Below, one piece after another: positions 43,874-52,175 of a DNA stretch of 64,000 nucleotides. The stretch covers positions 70,054-134,053 of the forward strand of contig CAYVQT010000001.1 of the NCBI GenBank assembly GCA_964453665.1. Direction: 5' to 3'. The notes beneath the pieces were generated by a model, which had not been told where the DNA came from, made no database searches, and saw only the letters and a list, made by a program, of their open reading frames with translations. How positions within the stretch are numbered: position 1 is the first letter of the stretch; every line of letters begins with the position of its first letter. This stretch comes from DAOUTY01 sp964453665 (lineage in GTDB: Bacteria > Chloroflexota > Dehalococcoidia > SZUA-161). Made by a program: the position numbers and the translations under genes.

Positions 43874-44419
43874 ATGACATACGACCCGCAGATACACCAT
43901 CGCATCTCCATTCGCCTTAAGGATTACGACTATTCACAGGCAGGCGCATATTTCGTGACCATCTGCACCCGGAACCGCCAGTCCATGTTGGGAGAAATCG
44001 TGGATGATGAGATGTTCCTGAATGAATACGGTCAGGTAGTGGCCGAATGCTGGGATTGGTTGGCAAGACAATATAAATATGTGGAATTGGCTGAAAGGAT
44101 CGTTATGCCAAACCACACACACAGTATCGTGGTTATATCAGTAAAGGAAGATTCGCGTAGGGGCGGTTCGCGAACCGCCCCTACAAAATCATTGGGACGC
44201 CTTGTAGGAGCATTTAAAACGGTCTCTACAAAACGTATCAATCAAATGCGCCACACCCCGGGCGCAACAGTCTGGCAGCGTAATTACTACGAACATGTCA
44301 TTCGAAATGAAGATGAATTGAACAACCTGCGCCGGTACATACTTGACAACCCTGTACAATGGAATATGGACGAGGATAATCCAAACCGTCCAGGAGTTCA
44401 GCTTTGTCGAATAAAATAG
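43874..44419 (+). CDS. REP-associated tyrosine transposase (RayT, Y1 family)
   Basis: A 181-residue Y1-type (IS200-like) transposase of the RayT/TnpA-REP group, which act on REP palindromes as single-strand nucleases. Visible motifs are the opening YSQAGAYFVTICTRNR near 17-32, the HUH motif MPNHTHSIVVI with His81 and His83, and catalytic Tyr155 in LRRYILDNPVQW. Residues about 95-104 (RRGGSRTAPT) are encoded by an intact REP palindrome at 44157-44184 inserted in frame between the HUH and Tyr motifs. The 3' end overlaps the next gene by 16 nt. Confidence 0.9.
   Translation: MTYDPQIHHRISIRLKDYDYSQAGAYFVTICTRNRQSMLGEIVDDEMFLNEYGQVVAECWDWLARQYKYVELAERIVMPNHTHSIVVISVKEDSRRGGSRTAPTKSLGRLVGAFKTVSTKRINQMRHTPGATVWQRNYYEHVIRNEDELNNLRRYILDNPVQWNMDEDNPNRPGVQLCRIK
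44157..44184. repeat. REP palindrome inside the RayT gene
   Basis: A perfect 28-nt palindrome with core GGTTCGCGAACC and the shared GTAGGGGC arms, read in frame by the transposase. Confidence 0.9.
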
Positions 44420-44988
44420 GCGAGGTTATTGAGGCCAGCACGGGCGAGTTCGTTGCCGAATGCTACGAACTCCACACCCCCCCACCCCTCGGCAGCCTGG
44501 TAAGGACTACCGACGGGGAGATAGAGATATACGGTATCGTCTGCAACGCCGCCACCGAGAGCATCGACCCGGGACGCCGTCCCGTCGCACGGGGCAGAGA
44601 CGAATCGGAGGAGGAGAACATCTATCGCCAGAACCCGCAGCTTTCAAGGCTGCTGCGGACCACCTTCGAGAGCCTGGCTATCGGACACGGCCAGGGAAAT
44701 GAGGTCCGCCACTACCTACCTCCCAGGCCCCCCCGCATCCACAGCTTCGTTCATATCTGTGAACAGGCCGAGGTGCGCCGCTTCACCGAATCCCTGGACT
44801 TTCTCAGCATATTGCTCCAGTCTAAAACGGGAGAGGTAGACGAGGTGGTCTCCGCCTGCCTGCGGCATGCCAGCCGCGCCCATGACGACGGCCGCGCTTT
44901 CCTGGTCAGAGCGGGGAAGGAACTGGCCGTCCTGCTTGGCAGCGAACTCAACCGGCTCAACGCTATCCTGAGGAGGATTAGACTGTGA
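44404..44988 (+). CDS. HAS-barrel-like protein upstream of HerA
   Basis: A 194-residue protein. The N-terminal 60 residues (IGEVIEASTGEFVAECYEL, PPPLGSLVRTTDG, EIYGIVCNAATESIDPGRRP) look like a HAS barrel, the small beta-domain found at the N-terminus of HerA ATPases. The remainder is helical with no known signature. The start is TTG at 44404 behind CAGGAG, overlapping the transposase end. Its stop overlaps the herA GTG (GTGA), so translation is coupled. A role as an accessory subunit of the HerA hexamer is inference. Confidence 0.72.
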   Translation: MSNKIGEVIEASTGEFVAECYELHTPPPLGSLVRTTDGEIEIYGIVCNAATESIDPGRRPVARGRDESEEENIYRQNPQLSRLLRTTFESLAIGHGQGNEVRHYLPPRPPRIHSFVHICEQAEVRRFTESLDFLSILLQSKTGEVDEVVSACLRHASRAHDDGRAFLVRAGKELAVLLGSELNRLNAILRRIRL

Positions 44989-46616
44989 ACGAGGCCAGCG
45001 CAAAGGGAGGACGCCTGGGTATCGTGGTCGGCGGCTCGCTTACCGGGGGAATGGAGGTCAAGCTGGACAGCGCCACCCCGATCGAGGAGATGACTGTAGG
45101 ACGCTACGTGGTTATCGAGGGGCAGAGGAGCCGCTTCTTCGGCATGATCACAGACATCGAACTGGGAGCCATCGACCAGCAACTTACCATAACGCCGCCC
45201 GACGTAGCCGATCCCTTCATCGCCGATGTCGTAACGGGAACCAGCACCTACGGGAAACTGCAGATAACACCAATGCTCACCATCAGCGGCAACGCTGCGA
45301 GCCTCCTCGAAGGGCCCCAGCCAGTGAAGACCGTCCCCGCCCACTTCTCAGCGGTCCGTGAGGCTTCGGAACAGGATGTGGAGCTGGTCTTCGGCCAGGA
45401 GGATGAGAAACATTTCTACGTCGGCACCCCGCTGGACATGGAGACAAGGGTCTGCCTCAACATCGACGAGTTCGTAAAGCGCTCCAACGGCGTCTTCGGC
45501 AAGAGCGGCACCGGCAAGACTTTCTTTACCAGACTCCTCCTCATCGGAATGGTGCAGAAGGGAACAGCGGCCAACCTCATCTTCGATATGCAGAACGAGT
45601 ACGGCTGGGCGGGAACCAGCGAGCAAGGTTCTAAAACAGTAAAAGGCCTCAAACAACTCTTCCCATCAAAGGTCGCGCTATTTACCCTGGACGAGGAGAG
45701 CGCCCGGCGCCGGAAGGTGAGCCCCGACTACGTGGTGCAGATAGGCTATGACGATATCGAGCCCGAAGACATCGCCCTGCTGCGGGAGACCCTGAACCTG
45801 ACCGAACCGGCTATCGAGGCTGTCTATCAACTGGTAAGCGAGTTCGGCGAAGGGCACTGGCTCGAGGGCTTTTTCAACCTGAGCGGAGACGAAGAGACCA
45901 AAGAACTGCTCACGAAACACAGCATCCACGAGAGCAGCTACCGCAACCTGCGGCGCGGCCTGGAGAGATTAAGGAGGCTTCCTTTCCTCGTGCCCCGTGC
46001 CCGCGAGAACTCGGTACAGCGAATACTGGAGTATCTTGACCGCGGCATGAACGTGGTGCTCGAATTCGGCAGGTACGACGATGTCACCGTTTACGTGCTG
46101 GTGGCCAACATCCTCACCCGCCGCATCTACGCCCAGTATCGGGAGAGGACCGAGAGGTCGATGGGTGAGAAGGTAGACAAGCCACATCCCCTGGTGATAA
46201 CCATCGAGGAGGCTCACAAGTTCCTCAACCCCTCGGTGGCCGAGCAAACCATCTTCGGCACTATCGCCCGCGAGATGAGGAAGTACAACGTCACCCTCCT
46301 GGTTATCGACCAGCGACCCAGCGGTATCGACGAGGAGGTTATGTCCCAGCTCGGGACCAAGGCGACCTACCTCCTGGACAACGAGAAGGACATCGACAGC
46401 GTGCTCATGGGCGTTTCCGGTAAGAGCGAGCTGAAGACGGTGCTCTCCAAGCTTGAGGCCAAGCAGCAGGCGCTCATCTTCGGCCACGCCCTGCCGATGC
46501 CGGTTGTTGTCAGGACCCGGGAATATGGCTCGGCGGATTCTTACAAAGAGTTCGGATTTCGAGAGGCGGCAGAGCTCAAGAGAAAGGCAGAAGAGGAAAT
46601 AAAGGAGCTTTTCTAA
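44985..46616 (+). CDS. herA: HerA-type ATPase (DNA translocase of the NurA-HerA system)
   Basis: A hexameric FtsK/HerA-superfamily ATPase that pumps DNA to NurA during end resection. In the 543 residues, a HAS barrel occupies about 10-100 (GRLGIVVGGSLTGGMEVKL, VGRYVVIEG, FFGMITDIELG). Walker A GKSGTGKT is at 172-179 and NLIFDMQNEYGW near 198-209. Walker B with the HerA-type IEEAHKFL lies near 406, and the sensor/arginine region VIDQRPSGIDEEVMSQ near 445. GTG at 44985 has AGGAGG 8 nt upstream. It is cotranscribed with the HAS-barrel gene; nurA is 5 kb upstream. Confidence 0.92.
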   Translation: MNEASAKGGRLGIVVGGSLTGGMEVKLDSATPIEEMTVGRYVVIEGQRSRFFGMITDIELGAIDQQLTITPPDVADPFIADVVTGTSTYGKLQITPMLTISGNAASLLEGPQPVKTVPAHFSAVREASEQDVELVFGQEDEKHFYVGTPLDMETRVCLNIDEFVKRSNGVFGKSGTGKTFFTRLLLIGMVQKGTAANLIFDMQNEYGWAGTSEQGSKTVKGLKQLFPSKVALFTLDEESARRRKVSPDYVVQIGYDDIEPEDIALLRETLNLTEPAIEAVYQLVSEFGEGHWLEGFFNLSGDEETKELLTKHSIHESSYRNLRRGLERLRRLPFLVPRARENSVQRILEYLDRGMNVVLEFGRYDDVTVYVLVANILTRRIYAQYRERTERSMGEKVDKPHPLVITIEEAHKFLNPSVAEQTIFGTIAREMRKYNVTLLVIDQRPSGIDEEVMSQLGTKATYLLDNEKDIDSVLMGVSGKSELKTVLSKLEAKQQALIFGHALPMPVVVRTREYGSADSYKEFGFREAAELKRKAEEEIKELF

Positions 46617-46661
46617 ACCACGTTATTATCTAACTGGTAAAAGTACAAATAGTCTATCATA

Positions 46662-46691
46662 TTGCGTCCGGATAGCCATTTGAGATACAAT
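46662..46691 (+). promoter_or_regulatory. promoter before the 33-codon membrane ORF
   Basis: TTGCGT (46662-46667), an 18-bp spacer and TACAAT (46686-46691). Confidence 0.55.
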
Positions 46692-46739
46692 TAGGGGAGC
46701 AGCAGGGATTACACGTAGTATTTAGGGACAACGGATTCA

Positions 46740-46841
46740 GTGGAAAAAGAAGATATCCGCGTCGTTTCCGTGGTTGCGCTGGCAATCTTATTTATGCTGG
46801 GCTCGTTCATCTGCGCAAAGCTGTTGATGTGGCAGTGGTAG
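46740..46841 (+). CDS. putative 33-residue single-helix membrane protein
   Basis: From GTG 46740 the frame encodes an acidic/basic start (MEKEDIR), one hydrophobic helix of about 22 residues (VVSVVALAILFMLGSFICA) and the end KLLMWQW. A promoter lies about 50 bp upstream but the ribosome site is weak (AGGGACAAC). It may be a genuine small membrane protein; the family is unknown. Confidence 0.45.
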   Translation: MEKEDIRVVSVVALAILFMLGSFICAKLLMWQW

Positions 46842-46955
46842 CGGATTAAACTCACCATACGGATAGAGCACAGAAGAAAGCGCACAGCGAGCGAGTTGCT
46901 CACCTGAACAGGGTGTTGATATTCGTCACGCGCTTCATTATATCCAGGATACAGG

Positions 46956-46979
46956 AAGCCCCTCGATATCGAGGGGCTT
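46956..46979. terminator. 24-nt perfect palindrome, possible terminator
   Basis: AAGCCCCTCGAT and its exact complement with no loop. It lies between the small membrane ORF and the leftward DUF3068 gene (stop at 47064). The flanks are only weakly T-rich. Confidence 0.5.
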
Positions 46980-47063
46980 ATTGTGATGAGTGCGGCTATC
47001 GCAGCAACCCACTATATCGTCAACATGCTACATTGGCGATAAACCTTATTCTAACGCCTGCCT

Positions 47064-47996
47064 CTAGATATCCATCGGCAGAGACGTTGGTCTGGGATGA
47101 TGGGTAGGCTTGCTGGCTCTCGCCTTTCTCAAATTCCTGACTGCGACTATTGCCGCGGAGGTGAGAACCAGGAAAGCCCCGAAGCCGATTGCAATCCAGG
47201 GTACAAGTGTCCTGAACCAGAGGAGCATCAAGCTCGCACTCTCGGCGGTCCCCATCAGATTAACAATCGTGCTCTCAGCGTAGTTGACGTTAGCTATCTG
47301 AACAGGTATCTTCATGCCCATCATGTCGAGGCTGGTGACGGTCTCGCTAGTCTGGTTGACCACAGTACCGCTTGACGGCTCTACCCACAGCGTTATCCGG
47401 GGGCTGAGATAAAGTTCCATTCCACTCATGGGCTCGGTGCCAATCGGCAGGTACTCCTCGTTTATCTCGAAGACCAGCACGTCCATCCCGCGGAAGTTCT
47501 CCTCACCCACATTCTCCGCAAGGAGCGCTTGACCCGCACCAGGGTGCCAGAGTTCGAAGGCATCCCCGGCGGCCAGCGGCCTCGGGGGGCCGAAGTACCC
47601 CCACCTTCCCCTCTCGTCAACCTGAGGCATGAACTCAAGAGTACTCGGGTTTATCGCAAGAATGCTCTCATCGCCGTAAATTGCCGAAATATCAGCTCCA
47701 GTTACGGCGTTCTTCACCGAGCGCACCTCATGGATGAGCAGGGCACCATCCTCAGTGCCGACGGCTTCCTGCGACAGCGTCTGTTCGATGGGGAAAATAT
47801 CCATCGACATAGTAGCTTCATTCATCACGGAAAATGTACCGTCGAATTGATAGTCTTGTGCATAGCTCGAGGGCATCTTATCGAGCGCGGGGAAGATAAC
47901 GGCAACCCACAATGCGCCGAATACGGCAAGCAATGCCCCTACTATAGCCAGTATGATAATTCTGTACCCTCTCAGACCTCGTCTTTGAGCCTCCAT
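47064..47996 (-). CDS. DUF3068 (PorA-family-like) membrane-anchored protein
   Basis: A 310-residue envelope protein. An N-terminal signal-anchor helix lies at about 12-34 (IIILAIVGALLAVFGALWVAVIFP). It is followed by a large beta-rich extracytoplasmic domain (ALDKMPSSYAQDYQFDGTF, TLWVEPSSGTVVNQTSE) and a C-terminal helix at about 268-292 (TLVPWIAIGFGAFLVLTSAA) with a basic tail. The layout and text match DUF3068, whose actinobacterial members are annotated PorA-like without a firm function in other phyla. I use ATG 47996, since AGGAGG sits 6 nt before it; a GTG 18 nt upstream would overlap that site. A CACGT-cagaa-ACGTG dyad lies near 48013-48027 in the leader. Confidence 0.82.
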   Translation of the reverse strand: MEAQRRGLRGYRIIILAIVGALLAVFGALWVAVIFPALDKMPSSYAQDYQFDGTFSVMNEATMSMDIFPIEQTLSQEAVGTEDGALLIHEVRSVKNAVTGADISAIYGDESILAINPSTLEFMPQVDERGRWGYFGPPRPLAAGDAFELWHPGAGQALLAENVGEENFRGMDVLVFEINEEYLPIGTEPMSGMELYLSPRITLWVEPSSGTVVNQTSETVTSLDMMGMKIPVQIANVNYAESTIVNLMGTAESASLMLLWFRTLVPWIAIGFGAFLVLTSAAIVAVRNLRKARASKPTHHPRPTSLPMDI

Positions 47997-48319
47997 GTCG
48001 TCCTCCTTTCTCACGTCAGAAACGTGAACCCCTATACAGCGATGCTCGATGGCATCAGCAAAGGATGTCGGCCTTCCGCTTATACGTATTATCTATCGGG
48101 TCGTACGGTATGTATATCACCATTTAGTGCCTATTCTTTGTAGTACTTTTTGGTAAATTGACAGGCTGTGAAAGTGACAATTCGCGGCGCTTGAAGGGAT
48201 ATCATGTGTGGAGGTTCTCTATCCGCGGGAATGCCTCAGGGGAACCGAGCGTGTATAGAAGGAGGCAAAGGCAGGTAACGGAGGTCTATCCGGAGTACTT
48301 AACCAGCAATCCCCATAGG
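47997..48319. other. 323-bp intergenic region
   Basis: It holds the leader of the DUF3068 gene, including the CACGT-cagaa-ACGTG dyad, and GATAATACGTATAAG on the minus strand near 48080-48095 as a possible -10 region. No further gene is supported. Confidence 0.4.
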
Positions 48320-48820
48320 TTACCGTGGGGCGCCTTTAGGAGCGCGACTGAAATTCAGGACGCAAGTTTTACAGCCCTCGCAGATCTGTTCGCCGAGCTT
48401 GAAACTTATATCATTACCAAATTCCGACGCCCAGACCGAATTCTCACTATCGCAGATAAGAGTCCCAATCCTTCCCGAAAGCCCCTCCCTGCCGGCGGAG
48501 ACCATTATGTTGTGCCAGGGGCATTCACTGACCACTATCCTGAAACCACCGGTAACTGTTTCAACCTCAAATGCGAAACCTTCCAGATAGAGCCTCGTTG
48601 TAACAGCTTCGAAGAGGCCCTCTATTCCATTCTCCAGCCCTCCCATGGACTTCATCATGCGCGCCTGTATTTTGGAGAAAACCCTCCAGACCCGGTCGTC
48701 GATATCCAGAGCTACGTCGAATCCGTATTTCTCTTCGACCTTCATAAACCAGAGTCCGTCCACGGTCCTGTAGCTGCGATGCCAGTATTCCGCGATTTGC
48801 CTGTCGCTCAGCTCAATCAT
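48320..48820 (-). CDS. DUF6125 / ATC-hydrolase-like small protein
   Basis: A 166-residue cytosolic protein. SYRTVDGLWFMKVEEKYGFD near 16-35, DDRVWRVFSKIQARMMK near 41-57, the central SECPWHNIMVSAGRE near 98-112 and the cysteine-bearing end (LICDSE.., EQICEGCKTCVL) match the DUF6125 group, related to L-2-amino-thiazoline-4-carboxylate hydrolase-like proteins. Conserved Cys and His may bind a metal or cluster. No function is established. It is a single leftward gene with no clear partner. Confidence 0.78.
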   Translation of the reverse strand: MIELSDRQIAEYWHRSYRTVDGLWFMKVEEKYGFDVALDIDDRVWRVFSKIQARMMKSMGGLENGIEGLFEAVTTRLYLEGFAFEVETVTGGFRIVVSECPWHNIMVSAGREGLSGRIGTLICDSENSVWASEFGNDISFKLGEQICEGCKTCVLNFSRAPKGAPR

Positions 48821-49052
48821 CTTTCACCTGCCTGTACGGTTAAATTGCGCTCACGGGTATTATACACGAACTCATTACATTGAACATGAATAACTGCCCC
48901 GTAAGAGAAGGGGATAGGGGGAACCGCCAAGACGCCCAGACATCTGAACATCCAGCCGCTTGAACGGCTAGAGGGCATGCATGCAAATGGCTTTACGTTA
49001 AATGCTTGACATAATGCATCAAGGGCTTTCAAACCAGCTCCCTCCCCCCAAC

Positions 49053-49080
49053 GCAGGGGCGGTTCGCGAACCGCCCCTGC
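49053..49080. repeat. REP palindrome, core GGTTCGCGAACC
   Basis: A perfect 28-nt palindrome with arms GCAGGGGC / GCCCCTGC, one compensatory T-to-C / A-to-G pair away from the main form. Confidence 0.88.
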
Positions 49081-49131
49081 TAATTTTTATTCGGGGTAGC
49101 GCCGATAAAAGTCGTTGCCAAAGAAAGAAAT

Positions 49132-49161
49132 TTCTTGCACCCTGAGCTTCTCTGTTATACT
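49132..49161 (+). promoter_or_regulatory. mntP promoter, leaderless transcript likely
   Basis: TTCTTG (49132-49137), an 18-bp spacer and TATACT (49156-49161). Transcription should start near 49168, within 2 nt of the GTG start codon. Confidence 0.55.
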
Positions 49162-49169
49162 GGGCCGTA

Positions 49170-49730
49170 GTGGATTTACTGTCGATACTCCTGATCGCTG
49201 TCAGCCTGTCGCTGGACTGCCTTGCGGTGGCTGTCGCGGGCAGCATCTCGATGCCAAGCTTTTCCCCCCGCCAGGTACTGCGCACCTCCCTGTCATTCGG
49301 CCTCTTCCAGGCGGGGATGCTCGTCCTGGGGTGGCTGCTGGGGCAGACAATTGTTGACATAATTGAAAGCTTCGCCCACTGGGTGGCCTTCGGGCTGCTG
49401 GCGCTCGTCGGGGCCAGAATGCTCTGGGAGGCTCTACACGCTGACAGGGAGGGCGCAAAACGCACCGACATCACCAGAGGGTTCGCCCTTCTCACCCTGT
49501 CCGTAGCGACCAGCATCGATGCGCTGGCAGTCGGACTTAGCCTGGCTTTTCTGGAGTCGAGGTTGCTGGTTGCCGCCATCACAGTTGGGAGCGTCGCCTT
49601 CATCTTCACAGCGGCGGGGTTCTACTCCGGTAGAAGAATCGGCAGCCTGCTCGGTCGGTGGGCCGAGGTCCTCGGTGGGGTGGTCCTTATAGGCCTCGGC
49701 CTCAGGATACTGCTGACCGAAATTCTGTAG
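49170..49730 (+). CDS. mntP: manganese efflux pump MntP
   Basis: A 186-residue six-helix membrane exporter of Mn(II). The two family repeats are clear: SLSLDCLAVAVAGSI near 12-26 and ATSIDALAVGLSLAF near 112-126, each with the conserved Asp needed for metal transport. GTG at 49170 is the first start in frame. No Shine-Dalgarno precedes it and the -10 ends only 8 bp upstream, so translation is probably leaderless. A REP palindrome follows directly after the stop. Confidence 0.93.
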   Translation: MDLLSILLIAVSLSLDCLAVAVAGSISMPSFSPRQVLRTSLSFGLFQAGMLVLGWLLGQTIVDIIESFAHWVAFGLLALVGARMLWEALHADREGAKRTDITRGFALLTLSVATSIDALAVGLSLAFLESRLLVAAITVGSVAFIFTAAGFYSGRRIGSLLGRWAEVLGGVVLIGLGLRILLTEIL

Positions 49731-49737
49731 GCCCGTC

Positions 49738-49765
49738 GTAGGGGCGGTTCGCGAACCGCCCCTAC
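49738..49765. repeat. REP palindrome after mntP
   Basis: A perfect 28-nt palindrome, identical to the copy inside the RayT gene, 8 bp after the mntP stop. Confidence 0.9.
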
Positions 49766-50055
49766 CGGAAATTACGTCATTCTCAATAAAGTCCCTGTCT
49801 GCCGTGAAGCGAAGCTTAAACCGCCTGTCGCGCCTTCTGTGCGCCAACGGCGCTCGTCTCTTACTTTTCCTCAAGTTCAACTGCAAGATGCCGATTTTCC
49901 GCATTCTAAAGCGTCTGAGGGGAATATAACGCCGTGGCGCCACAGGTAGACGCTTCTCTGGCAATCTGTCGCATCGATTGAAAGCGTCACTGTGGAGGAT
50001 TAAGGCGACAGGTTTCTCTGCACCACCTATATCCGACGTACTGGAATTAGATACG
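49766..50055. other. 290-bp stretch without a supported gene
   Basis: Between the REP copy and the end of the ABC permease gene. A minus-strand frame runs through part of it but also runs through the REP repeat and antisense to mntP, so I do not call it. A basic Arg-rich translation near 49790-49920 could be a gene remnant. Confidence 0.35.
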
Positions 50056-51117
50056 CTAGACCGCGTACTGCCTTCTCCTGTTTATTGTGAAGGCCACGAG
50101 GGCGATGAGCAATACGATCAGCCCGATGAGGATAAACACTTCAGCGGAGATTTCAGTCCAGCCACCGCCCTGCTGGCTTATCTCGACGATGGGCGCAATT
50201 ATATAGTAGGTGGGGAAAATCTTCCCAACCCACTGGGGTACCCCCGGAAACAGGTAGACAATAGCGGGAGCATAGAGGAAGGCCCCCAGGACCTTCATAC
50301 TGGCGGAGAACGACTGGAGGTCCCTGGCCATGGCACCGATGAGCAGTCCTATCCCGGCAGCCATTATAGAGCCGAGGAACAGCAGCATTACCAGCAGCCC
50401 CGGATGTGTGCCCAGGGCCTGATTCCACGCCAGGATCACGACTCCCATGATCATACCCATAATAATGCCCAGCAGCCCTTTGGCCAGGAATACCTCGCCT
50501 ATATTCGCCGGGGTCACCACCAGAGCATCGATGGTCTTCTTCTCCTTCTCGGCCAGCAGCGATGACCCCGGTAACGACATGCCAGCGATCATCACCGTTA
50601 TCAGGACGATAAAGGGAAGCAGTCTGTCTTCCCAGGGCATGCTCTCTTCGTCTCCGAGCGTAACAGCCTCGATCTCCACCGGGGCTTCCTGTCCGGCCAG
50701 CTCCCTCACCAGGTCCGCTACGGTTACCGCCACTATGGTGCGGTGCTTGGCCAGGCTTTCTCCCCATATGTAGAGGGAAAGTCCCACAGTCTCACCCTGC
50801 GAAACGGAATCGTCAAAACCGGCGGGAAGGACCAGCCCGGCGTCCACAGCGCCCGACGCAACAGCCTCCTTCAGTTCCAACACCGTGCCGTACTCCCTGC
50901 TATCCAGCGAGCCATTCTCTTCGAGCATAGATACAAGCCGGGAGGCCCCCTCATCCACGACTCCCAGCGTGGCCTGGTCGGCGAACAGCGTGCCGAAAAC
51001 GAGAGAGACCACGAGCGAGAACACTACCGGAACCACGACAGCGAAAACAAAGAAGAAGTTCTTCGGCCCCTGGAAGAGTTCTTTTCTCAGAAGAATGCCT
51101 ACACGTCTCAGGCCCAT
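50056..51117 (-). CDS. ABC-2 family exporter permease (second)
   Basis: A 353-residue ABC-2 type permease: an N-terminal helix near 20-44 (FFFVFAVVVPVVFSLVVSLV), a large extracytoplasmic domain to about residue 175, then five helices (FIVLITVMIAGMS, LGIIMGMIMGVVIL, LLVMLLFLGSIMAAGIGLLIG and others) ending in the short basic tail NRRRQYAV. It lies downstream of, and overlaps by 10 nt, another permease of the same type, so the exporter is probably a heterodimer. Substrate unknown; such operons often export drugs, peptides or lipids. Confidence 0.9.
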   Translation of the reverse strand: MGLRRVGILLRKELFQGPKNFFFVFAVVVPVVFSLVVSLVFGTLFADQATLGVVDEGASRLVSMLEENGSLDSREYGTVLELKEAVASGAVDAGLVLPAGFDDSVSQGETVGLSLYIWGESLAKHRTIVAVTVADLVRELAGQEAPVEIEAVTLGDEESMPWEDRLLPFIVLITVMIAGMSLPGSSLLAEKEKKTIDALVVTPANIGEVFLAKGLLGIIMGMIMGVVILAWNQALGTHPGLLVMLLFLGSIMAAGIGLLIGAMARDLQSFSASMKVLGAFLYAPAIVYLFPGVPQWVGKIFPTYYIIAPIVEISQQGGGWTEISAEVFILIGLIVLLIALVAFTINRRRQYAV

Positions 51118-52175
51118 TGCAGCTTCCTCCTCAACGCCCAGACGCCGACAGCTACGATCACAGCGTTAATGCCCACGAGTATCAGCAGGTTATGCCAGAC
51201 ATCGCCCCAGCCGGCTCCGAAGTTCGACACCTGATATATGGTGTCCGTCAGATAATACGATGGGATGGCCTTGATCCAGCCCGACAAAGCGCCGGGTATC
51301 AGAACCGCGAATGAAGGAATGACAAGCAGGACCATAACCGGTACTCCCCAGGCAGTGACCGAGAGGAAGTCCTTGCCCAGCGACGCCATAATAAAGGCTA
51401 CTCCCGTAACCAGCACCGCACCGAGCAGTAAAGATATCACTATTATCAGGGGCTGCGCGGTCATTCCGCCGACCACCGCCAGCAGGAGCACGGCCTCGCT
51501 GAAAGCCAGCATCGTGCCCATAATTCCCTTGGCCGTGAAAATATCCCTGACCGACATCGGTGTCACCAGCAGTGCCCATGCCGTGCGCCGCTCGAACTCC
51601 TCACTGATTAGAGCGGCGAGGCCAAAGGTCTCGGTCATGAGGATAAAGACCGCGAAAAGCGAACGCATGCGGTCCCGCAGGGGTATCTGCGCCCCTACCA
51701 TGTCCGGCCCCAGGACCTCCGTCTGCAAATTGACATTCAATGTCTGACCGGTCTGCAGATAAGCCATCTCCGTGACCAGACTGTCAATGACGCTTCTTAT
51801 TTCATCGGCCGTGTCCGAAGCGAAATACACCCTTATATCGGGCGGCTGATTCAAATCAAACTTCTCCATTATATCGGCGGGGAAAACCAGCCCGGCCATA
51901 TATTCACCCCCGGTCACGCCCTCCTTGAGCGCCTCTTCGGACTCGACTTCCTCTATCTCCAGTCCCTCCTCCACCTCCTGTATCAGCTCCAGGGCAGGAG
52001 GGACCACCGGCGCATACAGACCGATCTCCAGGGTCTCATCGACTGAATCCGGCATTACGAAATAGATAACGACGAACATGACGAGGGAAAGCACGGTTAT
52101 TACGGCAATGAACCGGTTCCTGAAGAACAGGGTCAAGTCCTTCTGAACAAGGGCACCGATGGAGCGCCATCTCAT
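51108..52175 (-). CDS. ABC-2 family exporter permease (first)
   Basis: A 355-residue ABC-2 permease with the same plan as its neighbour: first helix near 22-44 (RFIAVITVLSLVMFVVIYFV), an acidic extracytoplasmic domain (LELIQEVEEGLEIEEVESEE), and later helices from about residue 180 on. EEFERRTAWALLVTPMS near 200-216 is the conserved cytosolic coupling segment. It overlaps the upstream ATPase gene by 4 nt (ATGA), which shows tight translational coupling ATPase-permease-permease. Confidence 0.9.
   Translation of the reverse strand: MRWRSIGALVQKDLTLFFRNRFIAVITVLSLVMFVVIYFVMPDSVDETLEIGLYAPVVPPALELIQEVEEGLEIEEVESEEALKEGVTGGEYMAGLVFPADIMEKFDLNQPPDIRVYFASDTADEIRSVIDSLVTEMAYLQTGQTLNVNLQTEVLGPDMVGAQIPLRDRMRSLFAVFILMTETFGLAALISEEFERRTAWALLVTPMSVRDIFTAKGIMGTMLAFSEAVLLLAVVGGMTAQPLIIVISLLLGAVLVTGVAFIMASLGKDFLSVTAWGVPVMVLLVIPSFAVLIPGALSGWIKAIPSYYLTDTIYQVSNFGAGWGDVWHNLLILVGINAVIVAVGVWALRRKLQWA

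Larger units (their letters stand above)
48821..49169. other. 349-bp intergenic region with repeats and mntP promoter
   Basis: It contains CCAGACATCTGAACATCCAG (the CAGATGTCTGG repeat) near 48937, a REP palindrome at 49053-49080 and the mntP promoter at 49132-49161. I looked for a yybP-ykoY manganese riboswitch and saw none; the space after the promoter is too short. Confidence 0.5.

Noticed and set aside
48158..48883. 241-codon plus-strand frame opposite the DUF6125 gene
   Set aside because: It lies antisense to a well-matched family protein; the frame is a by-product of that gene's codon pattern.
49081..49169. Manganese (yybP-ykoY) riboswitch before mntP
   Set aside because: The promoter leaves essentially no leader in which a riboswitch could fold.
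49434..49964. 176-codon minus-strand frame across mntP and the REP copy
   Set aside because: It is antisense to mntP and reads through a REP palindrome (giving RGGSRTAPT); only the Arg-rich start could be a remnant.
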